DNA of 14,551 bases. It comes from Minisyncoccota bacterium. GTDB taxonomy: Bacteria > Patescibacteriota > Minisyncoccia > Minisyncoccales > Minisyncoccaceae. The stretch lies in the NCBI GenBank assembly GCA_028690275.1, contig JAQVBN010000007.1, positions 1-14,551 on the forward strand. The letters run 5' to 3'. Both the position numbers and the translations under genes were made by a program. Below, piece after piece: positions 1-5,062 of the stretch. The notes beneath the pieces were generated by a model. That model saw nothing but the letters and a program-made list of their open reading frames with translations. It was not told where the DNA came from and searched no databases. Position 1 is the stretch's first letter, and the number at the start of each line of letters is the position of its first letter.

Positions 1-54
1 ATTGGGGAGAAACCTATGGTTGGTAGCCATAGCAATCACTTTAGGATTAATAAT

Positions 55-83
55 ATAATATCTCTTTTGAATTATTTTGTAAA
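55..83 (-). promoter_or_regulatory. Leftward sigma70-type promoter at the window edge
   Basis: Read on the minus strand there is TTTACA (83-78), a 17-base spacer and TATTAT (60-55), a near-consensus promoter. Transcription would start near 48 and run off the left edge. The first minus-strand ATG downstream is at 30-28 and opens a frame of at least ten codons, but the same stretch also forms a hairpin (CTATGG 14-19 with CCATAG 27-32). It could therefore be an RNA gene or the start of a protein gene. Its -35 box lies only 7 bp from the -35 box of the rightward promoter at 91, making a divergent pair. Confidence 0.45.
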
Positions 84-90
84 GGTTTCT

Positions 91-119
91 TTGACAAAAA
101 ATATTATTTGTAGTATGTA
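91..119 (+). promoter_or_regulatory. Promoter of the first tandem small transcription unit
   Basis: TTGACA (91-96), 17 bases, TATGTA (114-119): a perfect -35 and good -10 at ideal spacing. The predicted start is about G126. The -35 box and first part of the spacer (TTGACAAAAAATATTATTT) are repeated exactly at 288-306, with similar flanking bases upstream (TAAAGG near 80-85 and 280-285), so this promoter is part of a local tandem duplication. Confidence 0.75.
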
Positions 120-125
120 ATAGGT

Positions 126-275
126 GGTTATTTTGCCAGAAGGTGGTATTTTGTAAAAAATCAAATTGGGCGAGGACAAGTTCCTTTTGCTCAAACATTC
201 TCGTGTTAACAGGCTGTGGTAATGACACTTGTCTATTATGCCTTCCTCAACTTATGTTGTAGGAAGGCTTTTTCG
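126..275 (+). ncRNA. Putative small RNA, copy 1 of a tandem pair
   Basis: This is a transcription unit of about 150 nt bounded by a strong promoter (91-119) and a strong intrinsic terminator (240-273), with no convincing reading frame. It shares several blocks with the unit at 323: GTGGTT at the predicted 5' end (124-129), TTTTGTAAAAAAT (149-161), GGCGA (169-173), and the terminator architecture. A 6-bp pairing of GACAAG (175-180) with CTTGTC (228-233) could close a long internal domain. I do not recognise a known RNA family; 6S RNA or a cis-regulatory leader cannot be excluded. The RNA call is inferred from promoter, terminator and paralogy, not from a matched family. Confidence 0.5.
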
Positions 276-280
276 TTTTT
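240..280 (+). terminator. Intrinsic terminator of small unit 1
   Basis: GCCTTCCT (240-247) pairs with AGGAAGGC (261-268). CAAC (248-251) pairs with GTTG (256-259), with an unpaired T at 260 and a TTAT loop. The hairpin is followed by TTTTT and, after CG, another TTTTT (to 280). The two-tier stem with one bulged T is the same as at 478-507. Confidence 0.85.
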
Positions 281-287
281 AAAGGGT

Positions 288-316
288 TTGACAAAAAATA
301 TTATTTATAATATATA
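288..316 (+). promoter_or_regulatory. Promoter of the second tandem small transcription unit
   Basis: TTGACA (288-293), 17 bases, TATATA (311-316). It begins only 8 bases after the second T-run of the terminator of unit 1, so the two units abut. The predicted start is about G323. The distance from the -10 box to the shared GTGGTT is four bases, identical to copy 1. Confidence 0.75.
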
Positions 317-322
317 GTAAGT

Positions 323-512
323 GGTTGTTTCAAATGATGGTCGAAACAGTCCAAAAGTAGATGATACTTTGTATCAGAAACACAAAGAGAATCTCTTTTG
401 TAAAAAATTTCGGCGACCTATAAACAAAGAGAAGTTCTGCAGCGGGTTATATTTCTTGCAAATTTGTTTTCATCCAAGCCTCTCTCAACACAATGTTGTA
501 GAGAGGCGTTCT
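323..512 (+). ncRNA. Putative small RNA, copy 2 of a tandem pair
   Basis: This second unit, about 190 nt long, has the same layout as copy 1. It carries several simple hairpins: GTTTC (327-331) with GAAAC (343-347), GATAC (363-367) with GTATC (371-375), and AAAGAG (384-389) with CTCTTT (393-398). It shares TTTTGTAAAAAAT (396-408) and GGCGA (412-416) with copy 1. A 78-codon frame opened by GTG at 321 runs through the unit and across its terminator; I regard it as chance. The family and function are unknown. Possible roles are a regulatory small RNA or a housekeeping RNA in duplicate. Confidence 0.5.
478..512 (+). terminator. Hairpin ending small unit 2
   Basis: GCCTCTCT (478-485) pairs with AGAGAGGC (500-507). 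CAACA (486-490) pairs with TGTTG (494-498) over a CAA loop, with an unpaired T at 499. Compared with the hairpin at 240, two adjacent stem pairs have changed on both sides, keeping pairing. The following bases (GTTCTATCTT) are less T-rich than in copy 1, so termination may be completed by the next hairpin at 518. Confidence 0.7.
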
Positions 513-517
513 ATCTT

Positions 518-538
518 AAGACTTAAAGGTCTTTTTTT
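518..538 (+). terminator. Secondary terminator-like hairpin
   Basis: AAGAC (518-522) pairs with GTCTT (529-533) around TTAAAG and runs into an uninterrupted T-run that reaches 538. The stem is short, but the T-run is good. It probably backs up the hairpin at 478-507 before the gene at 585. Confidence 0.5.
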
Positions 539-584
539 GTTTAATATTGACTTTTGATATAAAAGTATCATTATTTAATTAGCA

Positions 585-821
585 ATGACAAAAATTCATA
601 TTGATGAAATCAGCATATTTTCCATTCTTGCTTCTTTAGTAGATGGACAGGCCATTCTAGCTCAAAAAGGAGAAACCTCTATTACAGTAGTTGTTATCTC
701 TGCAAGAAAAGATTCTCTCAAAAGACTTGTCTTCACAGTTGTTGATTTAACAAGTAAAAAGAAATTCCAAGGAACTTATAGTCCTAAAGGATTTTATTTA
801 GAATTAATTAGATGCTATTAA
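585..821 (+). CDS. Small hypothetical protein (78 aa)
   Basis: I do not recognise this family. The 78-residue product has no signal peptide or membrane segment. An N-terminal helix-like part (residues 5-30) is followed by an alternating hydrophobic beta-like part (TSITVVVISARK, then LVFTVVDLTSKKK) and an aromatic C-terminus. It stands alone between the tandem small-RNA units and its own terminator, whose stem contains the stop codon. No Shine-Dalgarno site precedes the ATG. A weak promoter (TTGACT 547-552, TATTTA 572-577, 19-base spacer) would put the transcript start almost at the ATG. The clean terminator and compact fold pattern argue for a real gene. No function is assigned. Confidence 0.55.
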   Translation: MTKIHIDEISIFSILASLVDGQAILAQKGETSITVVVISARKDSLKRLVFTVVDLTSKKKFQGTYSPKGFYLELIRCY

Positions 822-831
822 TTCTTTTTTT
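801..831 (+). terminator. Terminator overlapping the stop codon of the 585 gene
   Basis: GAATTAAT (801-808) pairs perfectly with ATTAATTC (817-824) around TAGATGCT, followed by seven T (825-831). The stop codon TAA (819-821) lies inside the 3' arm, so the last codons of the gene form the hairpin. Confidence 0.65.
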
Positions 832-847
832 ATATCGGAAAAGAATG

Positions 848-875
848 TTGACAAATAAAAGAAATATGATATAAA
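848..875 (+). promoter_or_regulatory. Extended -10 promoter giving a near-leaderless mRNA
   Basis: TTGACA (848-853), 16 bases, TATAAA (870-875). The -10 box is preceded by TGA, matching the extended TGn motif. The expected start at about 881-883 leaves a leader of only about 6-8 nt before the ATG at 889. Confidence 0.65.
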
Positions 876-888
876 TTGAGATGGAACC

Positions 889-1308
889 ATGGAATTTATT
901 GCAATGGAAGAGCTTGAGATTCCAAATAATCTCAAGGAAGGAAGTATGTTTGAACTTCGTGGGAAAAAGGGTATTATTTCGAGAATCATTCGAAATAAAA
1001 ATGTCATTTTCGTAAAGTTTGAAAATAATGACTTTGTTTGTGAGTTGGTATATAATTTCATTATTAAAAATGGATATATGCAAATAATCTCCAAACTTCC
1101 TGCCAGAATTTTTTCTATAAATTATGGCCCATCAAGTGAAGGCTTTCAACAACATAAAATCGTTTCTTTTGAAACGGAAAATGGTCAGATACGTGGAAGT
1201 TTGACAAAAGTTTTGGGAAAACGCTTTGAGTTGATGGTAGGTCCTAAAATTTATTGTGGTGATTACAATTCTGGTCGTAAGAATGGGAATATGTGGCTTA
1301 AAACATAA
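889..1308 (+). CDS. Hypothetical protein (139 aa)
   Basis: The family is not recognised. The protein is soluble, with no signal peptide or transmembrane helix. It has two beta-rich parts: residues 17-60 (a glycine-containing stretch like SMFELRGKKGIISRI, then short strands) and residues 90-125 (SFETENGQIRGSLTKV and a following strand pair). This may be a small beta-barrel or KOW/SH3-like fold, but that is only an impression. The ATG at 889 sits just behind a strong extended -10 promoter. The in-frame ATG at 904 is an alternative that would give a longer leader and a protein five residues shorter. No ribosome binding site is visible before either. It is probably a monocistronic gene, because 183 bp separate it from the next one. 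Confidence 0.6.
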   Translation: MEFIAMEELEIPNNLKEGSMFELRGKKGIISRIIRNKNVIFVKFENNDFVCELVYNFIIKNGYMQIISKLPARIFSINYGPSSEGFQQHKIVSFETENGQIRGSLTKVLGKRFELMVGPKIYCGDYNSGRKNGNMWLKT

Positions 1309-1326
1309 ACCCTTCTTTTTAATTTA

Positions 1327-1418
1327 TTTTGAATATAAAAAGTATATGAATAAAAAAGAAACAATTTTAAATGTTTTTTTATCAAACTTAAATGTTTGTA
1401 TCTTTTTTATATTCAAAA
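1327..1418. repeat. Spaced inverted repeat in the 889-ywbE gap
   Basis: Bases 1327-1342 (TTTTGAATATAAAAAG) are the inverse complement of 1402-1418 with one extra base. The arms are about 60 bases apart. Between them lies a smaller hairpin, CAAAC (1383-1387) with GTTTG (1394-1398), followed three bases later by C and six T, which could serve as a weak terminator for the 889 gene. TTAAATGTTT is also repeated directly (1367-1376, 1388-1397). The region is extremely AT-rich, so some of this may be chance. Confidence 0.35.
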
Positions 1419-1491
1419 AAATAGGAGAACTAAAAGAAGAAGTTAAGGAAAAACAATTTTTGTTTTTAGAGACGTGTTAGAGTTTTAGAAT

Positions 1492-1689
1492 ATGAATGGG
1501 CAAAATCGAGAAAATATTCAAAAAGGATTAGAAGTTGATATTATTCTAAAAAAAGACCAAAAAACGGAAAAATTAACTCGAGGGATTGTAAAAACAATAT
1601 TAACAAATTCCAAATTTCATCCCCATGGAATTAAGGTAATGTTAGAGAATGGAAGTGTTGGAAGGGTTCAAAATATTGTTATTAAATGA
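1492..1689 (+). CDS. ywbE: YwbE family protein (DUF2196)
   Basis: The 65-residue product matches the widespread YwbE/DUF2196 family over its full length. The N-terminal MNGQNR is followed by the conserved GLEVDIILKKDQ (residues 13-24), LTRGIVKTILTNS (residues 28-40), the FHPHGIKV signature (residues 42-49), and the final GSVGRVQNIV. The family is about 60-70 residues long and its function is unknown; it looks like a small beta-barrel. The start is the only ATG that preserves the conserved MNGQNR. There is no Shine-Dalgarno site. It lies 67 bp before the ABC-F gene in the same direction, so co-transcription is possible despite the AT-rich hairpin between them. Confidence 0.88.
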   Translation: MNGQNRENIQKGLEVDIILKKDQKTEKLTRGIVKTILTNSKFHPHGIKVMLENGSVGRVQNIVIK

Positions 1690-1719
1690 TTATAATCCTA
1701 ATAATAAAATAACTCTTTG

Positions 1720-1747
1720 TAGATTATATTTTATAATCTATATTTTT
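1720..1747 (+). terminator. AT-rich hairpin between ywbE and the ABC-F gene
   Basis: TAGATTATA (1720-1728) pairs perfectly with TATAATCTA (1732-1740) around TTT, followed by TATTTTT. Only one of the nine pairs is G-C, so it is a weak terminator at best. The 3' arm contains TATAAT (1732-1737), which could instead be the -10 box of a promoter for the ABC-F gene with a leader of about 13 nt. A second palindrome, GATTATAATC (1688-1697), overlaps the ywbE stop. Confidence 0.35.
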
Positions 1748-1756
1748 AAAATCACT

Positions 1757-3202
1757 ATGAACGAATCAATTTTAAAATTTAAAAAAGTCACGTATGGATA
1801 CGAAGAAGACAACCCTTTACTAAAAGAGGTAGATTTTTCTATTCTTCGTGGAAAGAAAATAACTCTTATGGGACAAAATGGCGCCGGAAAAAGCACTATT
1901 TTTGCTTTAATTACTAAAGAACTCTCTCCTGATAGTGGAAGCATTAATGTTGAGAATAATGTTTCAGTAGCACTTGCTAGGCAAGTAATTCCAAGAGATC
2001 AATTAAATCTAACTATTAAAGAATTTTTTGAAAAATGTTTTAAAGAAAAGGTATATGATATTGATCCTAAAATAGATGAAGTTCTTGAGATAGTTAATTT
2101 AGAAGCAGAACATGATAGGATTATTAAATCTTTTTCAGGAGGACAACAGGCAAGAATCCTTCTTGCGTCAGCCTTAATACAAGATCCAGATTTGCTTCTA
2201 TTAGACGAACCTACAAATAATCTAGATAAAGAGGGAATTGAGCGTCTTAAAAAATTTTTAATCGCTTATCCCAAGACTTGTTTAGTAATTTCGCATGATG
2301 CGGACTTCTTGAATAGTTTTACTGACGGAGTTTTATATCTTGATGTTTTTACAAGGAAAGTAGAACAATTTGTGGGTGATTATTTTGACGTACAGGAACA
2401 AACTTCTGTTCATCAAGATAAAGTAAACAAAAAGAACGTTCAGCTTTCTAAATTAATTCAAGAAAAGAGAGATCGGGCCAATTTTTTTGCTCACAAGGGA
2501 GGAAAAATGCGTATTTTAGCTAAAAGAATGAGGGAAAAGGCTAGTATTGCCGAAAGCGAAAAAGAAGAGCTAAGAAGAGAGGATAAGACTATTCACTCTT
2601 TTGCTATTCCTCCTCAAGAAGGACTTTCTGGGGTGATTATTCATATTACAAAGTTTAAGACTATTAAGAAACAGAAAGCGAGTGAAAGAAAAACAGATAT
2701 TGAGATAAGGAGAGGTGAGCATCTTCTTTTGAAAGGGCCTAACGGCATCGGAAAAAGTACCCTTCTAGAATCAATTGTTAATGGCACTGCCGATGGCGTA
2801 AAAATAACAGAAGGAACAAAAGTTGGATATTATCGCCAAGATTTTTCTAACTTAAACTTTGAAGAAACTGTCTATCAATCACTTTCTCGATCTGCTGGAG
2901 AAGAAACAGAACAGAACATGAGAAATGTTGCTGCCGGATTTTTGATTAATGGCGATATTATGGGAGAAAAAATAGGAGATTTGTCAGAAGGACAAAAAGG
3001 GTTAATTTCTTTTACAAAACTAGTTTTAGAAAAACCAGGACTTCTTATTCTAGACGAGCCAACAAATCATATTAATTTTCGTCATATTCCAGTAATAGCA
3101 GAAGCTTTAAATAAATATACCGGAGCTATGATTTTAGTTAGTCACGTTCCTGACTTTGTGCATAAGATAAAGATAGATCACACACTAGATCTTGAAAAAT
3201 AA
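1757..3202 (+). CDS. ABC-F family ATPase
   Basis: This is a soluble protein with two ATP-binding cassettes in one chain and no membrane segment, the layout of ABC-F proteins, which act on the ribosome as translation or resistance factors. In the first cassette Walker A is GQNGAGKST (residues 39-47), the signature is FSGGQQAR (126-133), Walker B is LLLLDEPTNNLD (146-157), and the H-loop His is in ISHD. A basic linker (about 205-290, FFAHKGGKMRILAKRMREK) fits the tRNA-contacting linker of the family. The second cassette has GPNGIGKST (327-335), a degenerate signature LSEGQKGL, Walker B LLILDEPTNHIN and VSH. At 481 residues it is short for the family. A start at 1649 is open but would overlap ywbE and add 36 residues before the conserved start of the first cassette, so I chose 1757. 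Its ribosomal role is inferred from the family. Confidence 0.88.
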   Translation: MNESILKFKKVTYGYEEDNPLLKEVDFSILRGKKITLMGQNGAGKSTIFALITKELSPDSGSINVENNVSVALARQVIPRDQLNLTIKEFFEKCFKEKVYDIDPKIDEVLEIVNLEAEHDRIIKSFSGGQQARILLASALIQDPDLLLLDEPTNNLDKEGIERLKKFLIAYPKTCLVISHDADFLNSFTDGVLYLDVFTRKVEQFVGDYFDVQEQTSVHQDKVNKKNVQLSKLIQEKRDRANFFAHKGGKMRILAKRMREKASIAESEKEELRREDKTIHSFAIPPQEGLSGVIIHITKFKTIKKQKASERKTDIEIRRGEHLLLKGPNGIGKSTLLESIVNGTADGVKITEGTKVGYYRQDFSNLNFEETVYQSLSRSAGEETEQNMRNVAAGFLINGDIMGEKIGDLSEGQKGLISFTKLVLEKPGLLILDEPTNHINFRHIPVIAEALNKYTGAMILVSHVPDFVHKIKIDHTLDLEK

Positions 3203-3220
3203 ATTACAAACTGCTACATT
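3192..3220 (+). promoter_or_regulatory. Promoter of the ZIP-Kazal pair (leaderless start)
   Basis: TTGAAA (3192-3197), exactly 17 bases, TACATT (3215-3220). The -35 box lies in the final codons of the ABC-F gene. The expected start at about 3226-3228 is immediately before the ATG at 3229, which predicts a leaderless mRNA. Confidence 0.5.
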
Positions 3221-3228
3221 CTAAGCAT

Positions 3229-3960
3229 ATGACAAATGTTATTTTGTACTCACTTTTGAGTGTGGTTGTGATAAGTTTAATCTCTTTCGTCGGAGCTTTA
3301 TTCTTTTTATTAAAAGATAAGGTTTTCAAGGAAGTGCTTATTCATTTTGTCAGTTTCTCTATTGGAGCAATGCTTGGAGCTGCCTTTTTCCATTTAATTC
3401 CTGAAGCCTTAGAACTAGAAACAAATACTCTTTTTTGGATATTAATTGGTTTCTTATTTTCTTTTGTTTTAGAGAAATTTATTAAATGGAGACATTGTCA
3501 TAACCCAGAACATTTTAATGAAAAGGTTCATCCTTTTGCATATATTAATTTGGCAGGAGATATGATTCATAATTTTATTGATGGAATCATTATTACCGCT
3601 AGTTATATTGTCAGCATCCCTTTAGGTATTTCTACTACTTTAGCCGTTATAATGCATGAAATTCCTCAAGAAGTAGGAGATTTTGCCGTATTATTGCACG
3701 GAGGTTTTTCTAAAAAGAAAGCCCTTATTTTAAATTTTATCACTGCTTTGAGTGCTATTTTAGGAGTAGGAATAGCTTTTATTTTGGGACCAGAAAACAC
3801 TCAGTTTACAGCAATTTTAATTGCTTTTGCGGCCGGTAATTTTATTTATATCGCTGCTTCTGATTTAATACCAGAACTTCACAAAGAGACCAAAATTAGT
3901 AAATCAATATTACAATTATTCTTTATTATTTTAGGTATAGTAATTTTATTTCTTGTTTAA
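3229..3960 (+). CDS. ZIP family divalent metal transporter
   Basis: This is a 243-residue inner-membrane protein with about eight hydrophobic segments, the usual size and topology of bacterial ZIP (ZupT/GufA-like) transporters, which import zinc, iron or other divalent cations. Family signatures are present: the metal-binding TM4 motif HNFIDG (114-119), the TM5 motif HEIPQEVGD (143-151), and SIGAMLGAAFFHLIPEA (44-60) in TM2. A short His/Cys-containing loop (RHCHNPEHFNEKVH, 88-101) precedes TM4, where ZIP proteins often carry a metal-sensing loop. Nine bases separate it from the Kazal-domain gene, so the two are probably co-transcribed from the promoter at 3192. Metal specificity cannot be read from the sequence. 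Confidence 0.92.
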   Translation: MTNVILYSLLSVVVISLISFVGALFFLLKDKVFKEVLIHFVSFSIGAMLGAAFFHLIPEALELETNTLFWILIGFLFSFVLEKFIKWRHCHNPEHFNEKVHPFAYINLAGDMIHNFIDGIIITASYIVSIPLGISTTLAVIMHEIPQEVGDFAVLLHGGFSKKKALILNFITALSAILGVGIAFILGPENTQFTAILIAFAAGNFIYIAASDLIPELHKETKISKSILQLFFIILGIVILFLV

Positions 3961-3969
3961 TATAAAAAT

Positions 3970-4614
3970 ATGAATCAAAAAAACATAATAATGCTCGGAG
4001 TGATTATAATTATAATCATTATCATTTCTTCAATCTTTTTAATTGCTAAAAACAATAAAGCACCCCTAGAAGAAAAAAACACTATTTGTACAGAAGAATT
4101 TAAGCCTGTTTGTGGAAGTGATGGTCAAACCTATACAAACACTTGCAAGGCTCTTATTTCTGGAGTAGGAATAGAAAAAAATATAGCTTGTAATGATACT
4201 AGCGAGGGAAAAATTAAAGATGCCACCTATTTCCTTATTTCCTCTGAAGAATACGTAAAACTTCAAGGAGGTATTTTAGAAGAAGAACACCTAAGTGTTG
4301 GGATTTTAAAAAATAATTATACTTTTGATGATTTTGACGGAGATGGTATTGATGACGCCGCTGTTGTTATTTATTCTAATTATGGTGGATCTGGAACTTT
4401 TATCGAACTAGCCATTCTTTTAGATAAGGATAATCCTGTTTATTGGACTGGAGAACTTCTTGGAGATAGAGTTAAGGTTAATAGTATTTCTTCAGAGAAT
4501 AAAATAATCACTCTTGATTTAGTGGTTCATAGTGAAGACGATCCACTTTGTTGTCCGACAGAATTAAAAATAGTGAAATATAAATTAGAAGGAACAAAAT
4601 TAATAGAACAATAA
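3970..4614 (+). CDS. Membrane-anchored protein with Kazal-type inhibitor domain
   Basis: The N-terminus has one strongly hydrophobic segment (about residues 6-26, with a run of isoleucines) and then a hydrophilic body, so the protein is probably anchored in the membrane and faces outside. Residues 40-74 form a Kazal-type protease-inhibitor domain: C40, C48 in PVCGSDGQTYTNTC, C59 and C74 fit the shortened four-cysteine bacterial form (the classical domain has six). A later part contains DDFDGDGIDDAAVV (120-133), an acidic loop like those of EF-hand or FG-GAP calcium-binding repeats, and a CC pair at 194-195. Kazal domains inhibit serine proteases; in a bacterium this could protect surface proteins from host or rival proteases, which is an inference. 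It follows the ZIP gene in one operon and ends just before a strong terminator. Confidence 0.82.
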   Translation: MNQKNIIMLGVIIIIIIIISSIFLIAKNNKAPLEEKNTICTEEFKPVCGSDGQTYTNTCKALISGVGIEKNIACNDTSEGKIKDATYFLISSEEYVKLQGGILEEEHLSVGILKNNYTFDDFDGDGIDDAAVVIYSNYGGSGTFIELAILLDKDNPVYWTGELLGDRVKVNSISSENKIITLDLVVHSEDDPLCCPTELKIVKYKLEGTKLIEQ

Positions 4615-4615
4615 G

Positions 4616-4640
4616 AAAAAGAGGTTTTAACCTCTTTTTT
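4616..4640. terminator. Bidirectional terminator between convergent units
   Basis: AAAAAGAGGTT and AACCTCTTTTTT form a hairpin (GAGGT 4621-4625 with ACCTC 4630-4634) flanked by A-run and T-run. On the plus strand it ends the ZIP-Kazal transcript two bases after its stop codon. On the minus strand it ends the tRNA-Leu transcript, about five bases after the mature 3' end. Confidence 0.85.
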
Positions 4641-4645
4641 GTTTG

Positions 4646-4729
4646 TGCCGAAGGTGGGACTTGAACCCACAAGGGATTGCTCCCACAACGTTTTGAGTGT
4701 TGCGTGTCTGCCAATTTCACCACTTCGGC
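4646..4729 (-). tRNA. tRNA-Leu(CAA)
   Basis: On the minus strand the sequence folds as an 84-nt class II tRNA. The acceptor stem is GCCGAAG/CTTCGGC with discriminator A. The D-arm stretch TGGTGAAATTGGCAGACAC is typical of tRNA-Leu. The anticodon loop CTCAAAA carries anticodon CAA (plus-strand 4693-4695), which reads UUG. A long variable arm has GGGA/TCCC capped by a GCAA tetraloop, and the T-arm is GTGGG-TTCAAGT-CCCAC. The CCA end is not encoded (A is followed by CAAA), so it must be added by a nucleotidyltransferase. The last pair of the anticodon stem (position 31-39) is an A-C mismatch. Confidence 0.95.
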
Positions 4730-4739
4730 TAACACTTTT

Positions 4740-4768
4740 TGTTTATCACAAAATGAAAATACTTGCAA
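4740..4768 (-). promoter_or_regulatory. tRNA-Leu promoter sharing its -35 box with the opposite strand
   Basis: On the minus strand: TTGCAA (4768-4763), 17 bases, TAAACA (4745-4740). The predicted start is near 4733, about four bases before the mature tRNA 5' end. The -35 hexamer is a perfect palindrome and is also correctly placed for the rightward promoter. Confidence 0.5.
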
Positions 4769-4791
4769 ATTGAGTGTTTAAAATATATACT
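4763..4791 (+). promoter_or_regulatory. Rightward promoter of the 4808 gene sharing the palindromic -35 box
   Basis: TTGCAA (4763-4768), 17 bases, TATACT (4786-4791), a good -10 at ideal spacing. The expected start near 4798 leaves a leader of about 10 nt before ATG 4808, and it excludes the upstream TTG at 4796 as the start. Confidence 0.6.
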
Positions 4792-4807
4792 TTAATTGGT
4801 AATTATT

Positions 4808-5062
4808 ATGTTTCTTTCTGACAAAGATTATATCAAATTTATATTAGAAAAATACTCAACAATTCTTGTTGATGTCGAAAAAAATCCAATTAATGTTGAC
4901 AAATTAAACAAAGAACAATTAAAAATTGTTGCTAATCGATTGAAACTTTTAAGAAAAGATGAATGTTCTGGAACAATTAAGATTGGAAAAGGTATAAAAG
5001 GAGTTCCTCCGAGTAATATAAATTATTTGTCTTTAGTTGTTCTAAAGGACGGAAAAATCTGA
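4808..5062 (+). CDS. Small hypothetical protein (84 aa)
   Basis: I do not recognise this family. The protein is soluble and lysine-rich: an N-terminal helical half (SDKDYIKFILEKY, then NVDKLNKEQLKIVANRLKLL) is followed by a glycine-containing turn (GTIKIGKGIKGVPP) and a final strand (SLVVLKDGKI). I prefer ATG 4808 to the in-frame TTG at 4796, because the promoter predicts a transcript start near 4798. No Shine-Dalgarno site is seen. It has its own promoter and an intrinsic terminator whose hairpin contains the stop codon, so it is a self-contained single-gene unit between tRNA-Leu and serS. Function is unknown. Confidence 0.6.
   Translation: MFLSDKDYIKFILEKYSTILVDVEKNPINVDKLNKEQLKIVANRLKLLRKDECSGTIKIGKGIKGVPPSNINYLSLVVLKDGKI

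Noticed and set aside
321..557. 78-codon GTG-started frame in the second small unit
   Set aside because: It runs through the hairpins and across the terminator, has no family resemblance, and starts at the predicted transcript start only by way of GTG.
804..1094. Minus-strand frames of 96 and 91 codons
   Set aside because: They lie opposite the gene at 889 and its promoter, have low-complexity AT-driven composition, and show no promoter of their own.
1346..1480. Possible small membrane protein in the 889-ywbE gap (44 codons, part of a longer frame from 1256)
   Set aside because: It overlaps the inverted repeat and a terminator-like hairpin, has no clear promoter, and its hydrophobic and lysine-rich composition is expected from AT-rich noncoding DNA.
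1649..1756. N-terminal extension of the ABC-F gene
   Set aside because: It would overlap ywbE by 41 bp and contain an AT-rich hairpin, and family members start near MNESILKFKKVTYGY at 1757.
4508..4768. 86-codon minus-strand frame
   Set aside because: It runs through the tRNA-Leu gene and terminator and is a by-product of the tRNA sequence.
4796..4807. TTG start for the small gene at 4808
   Set aside because: The promoter with TATACT at 4786-4791 predicts transcription starting near 4798, after this codon.
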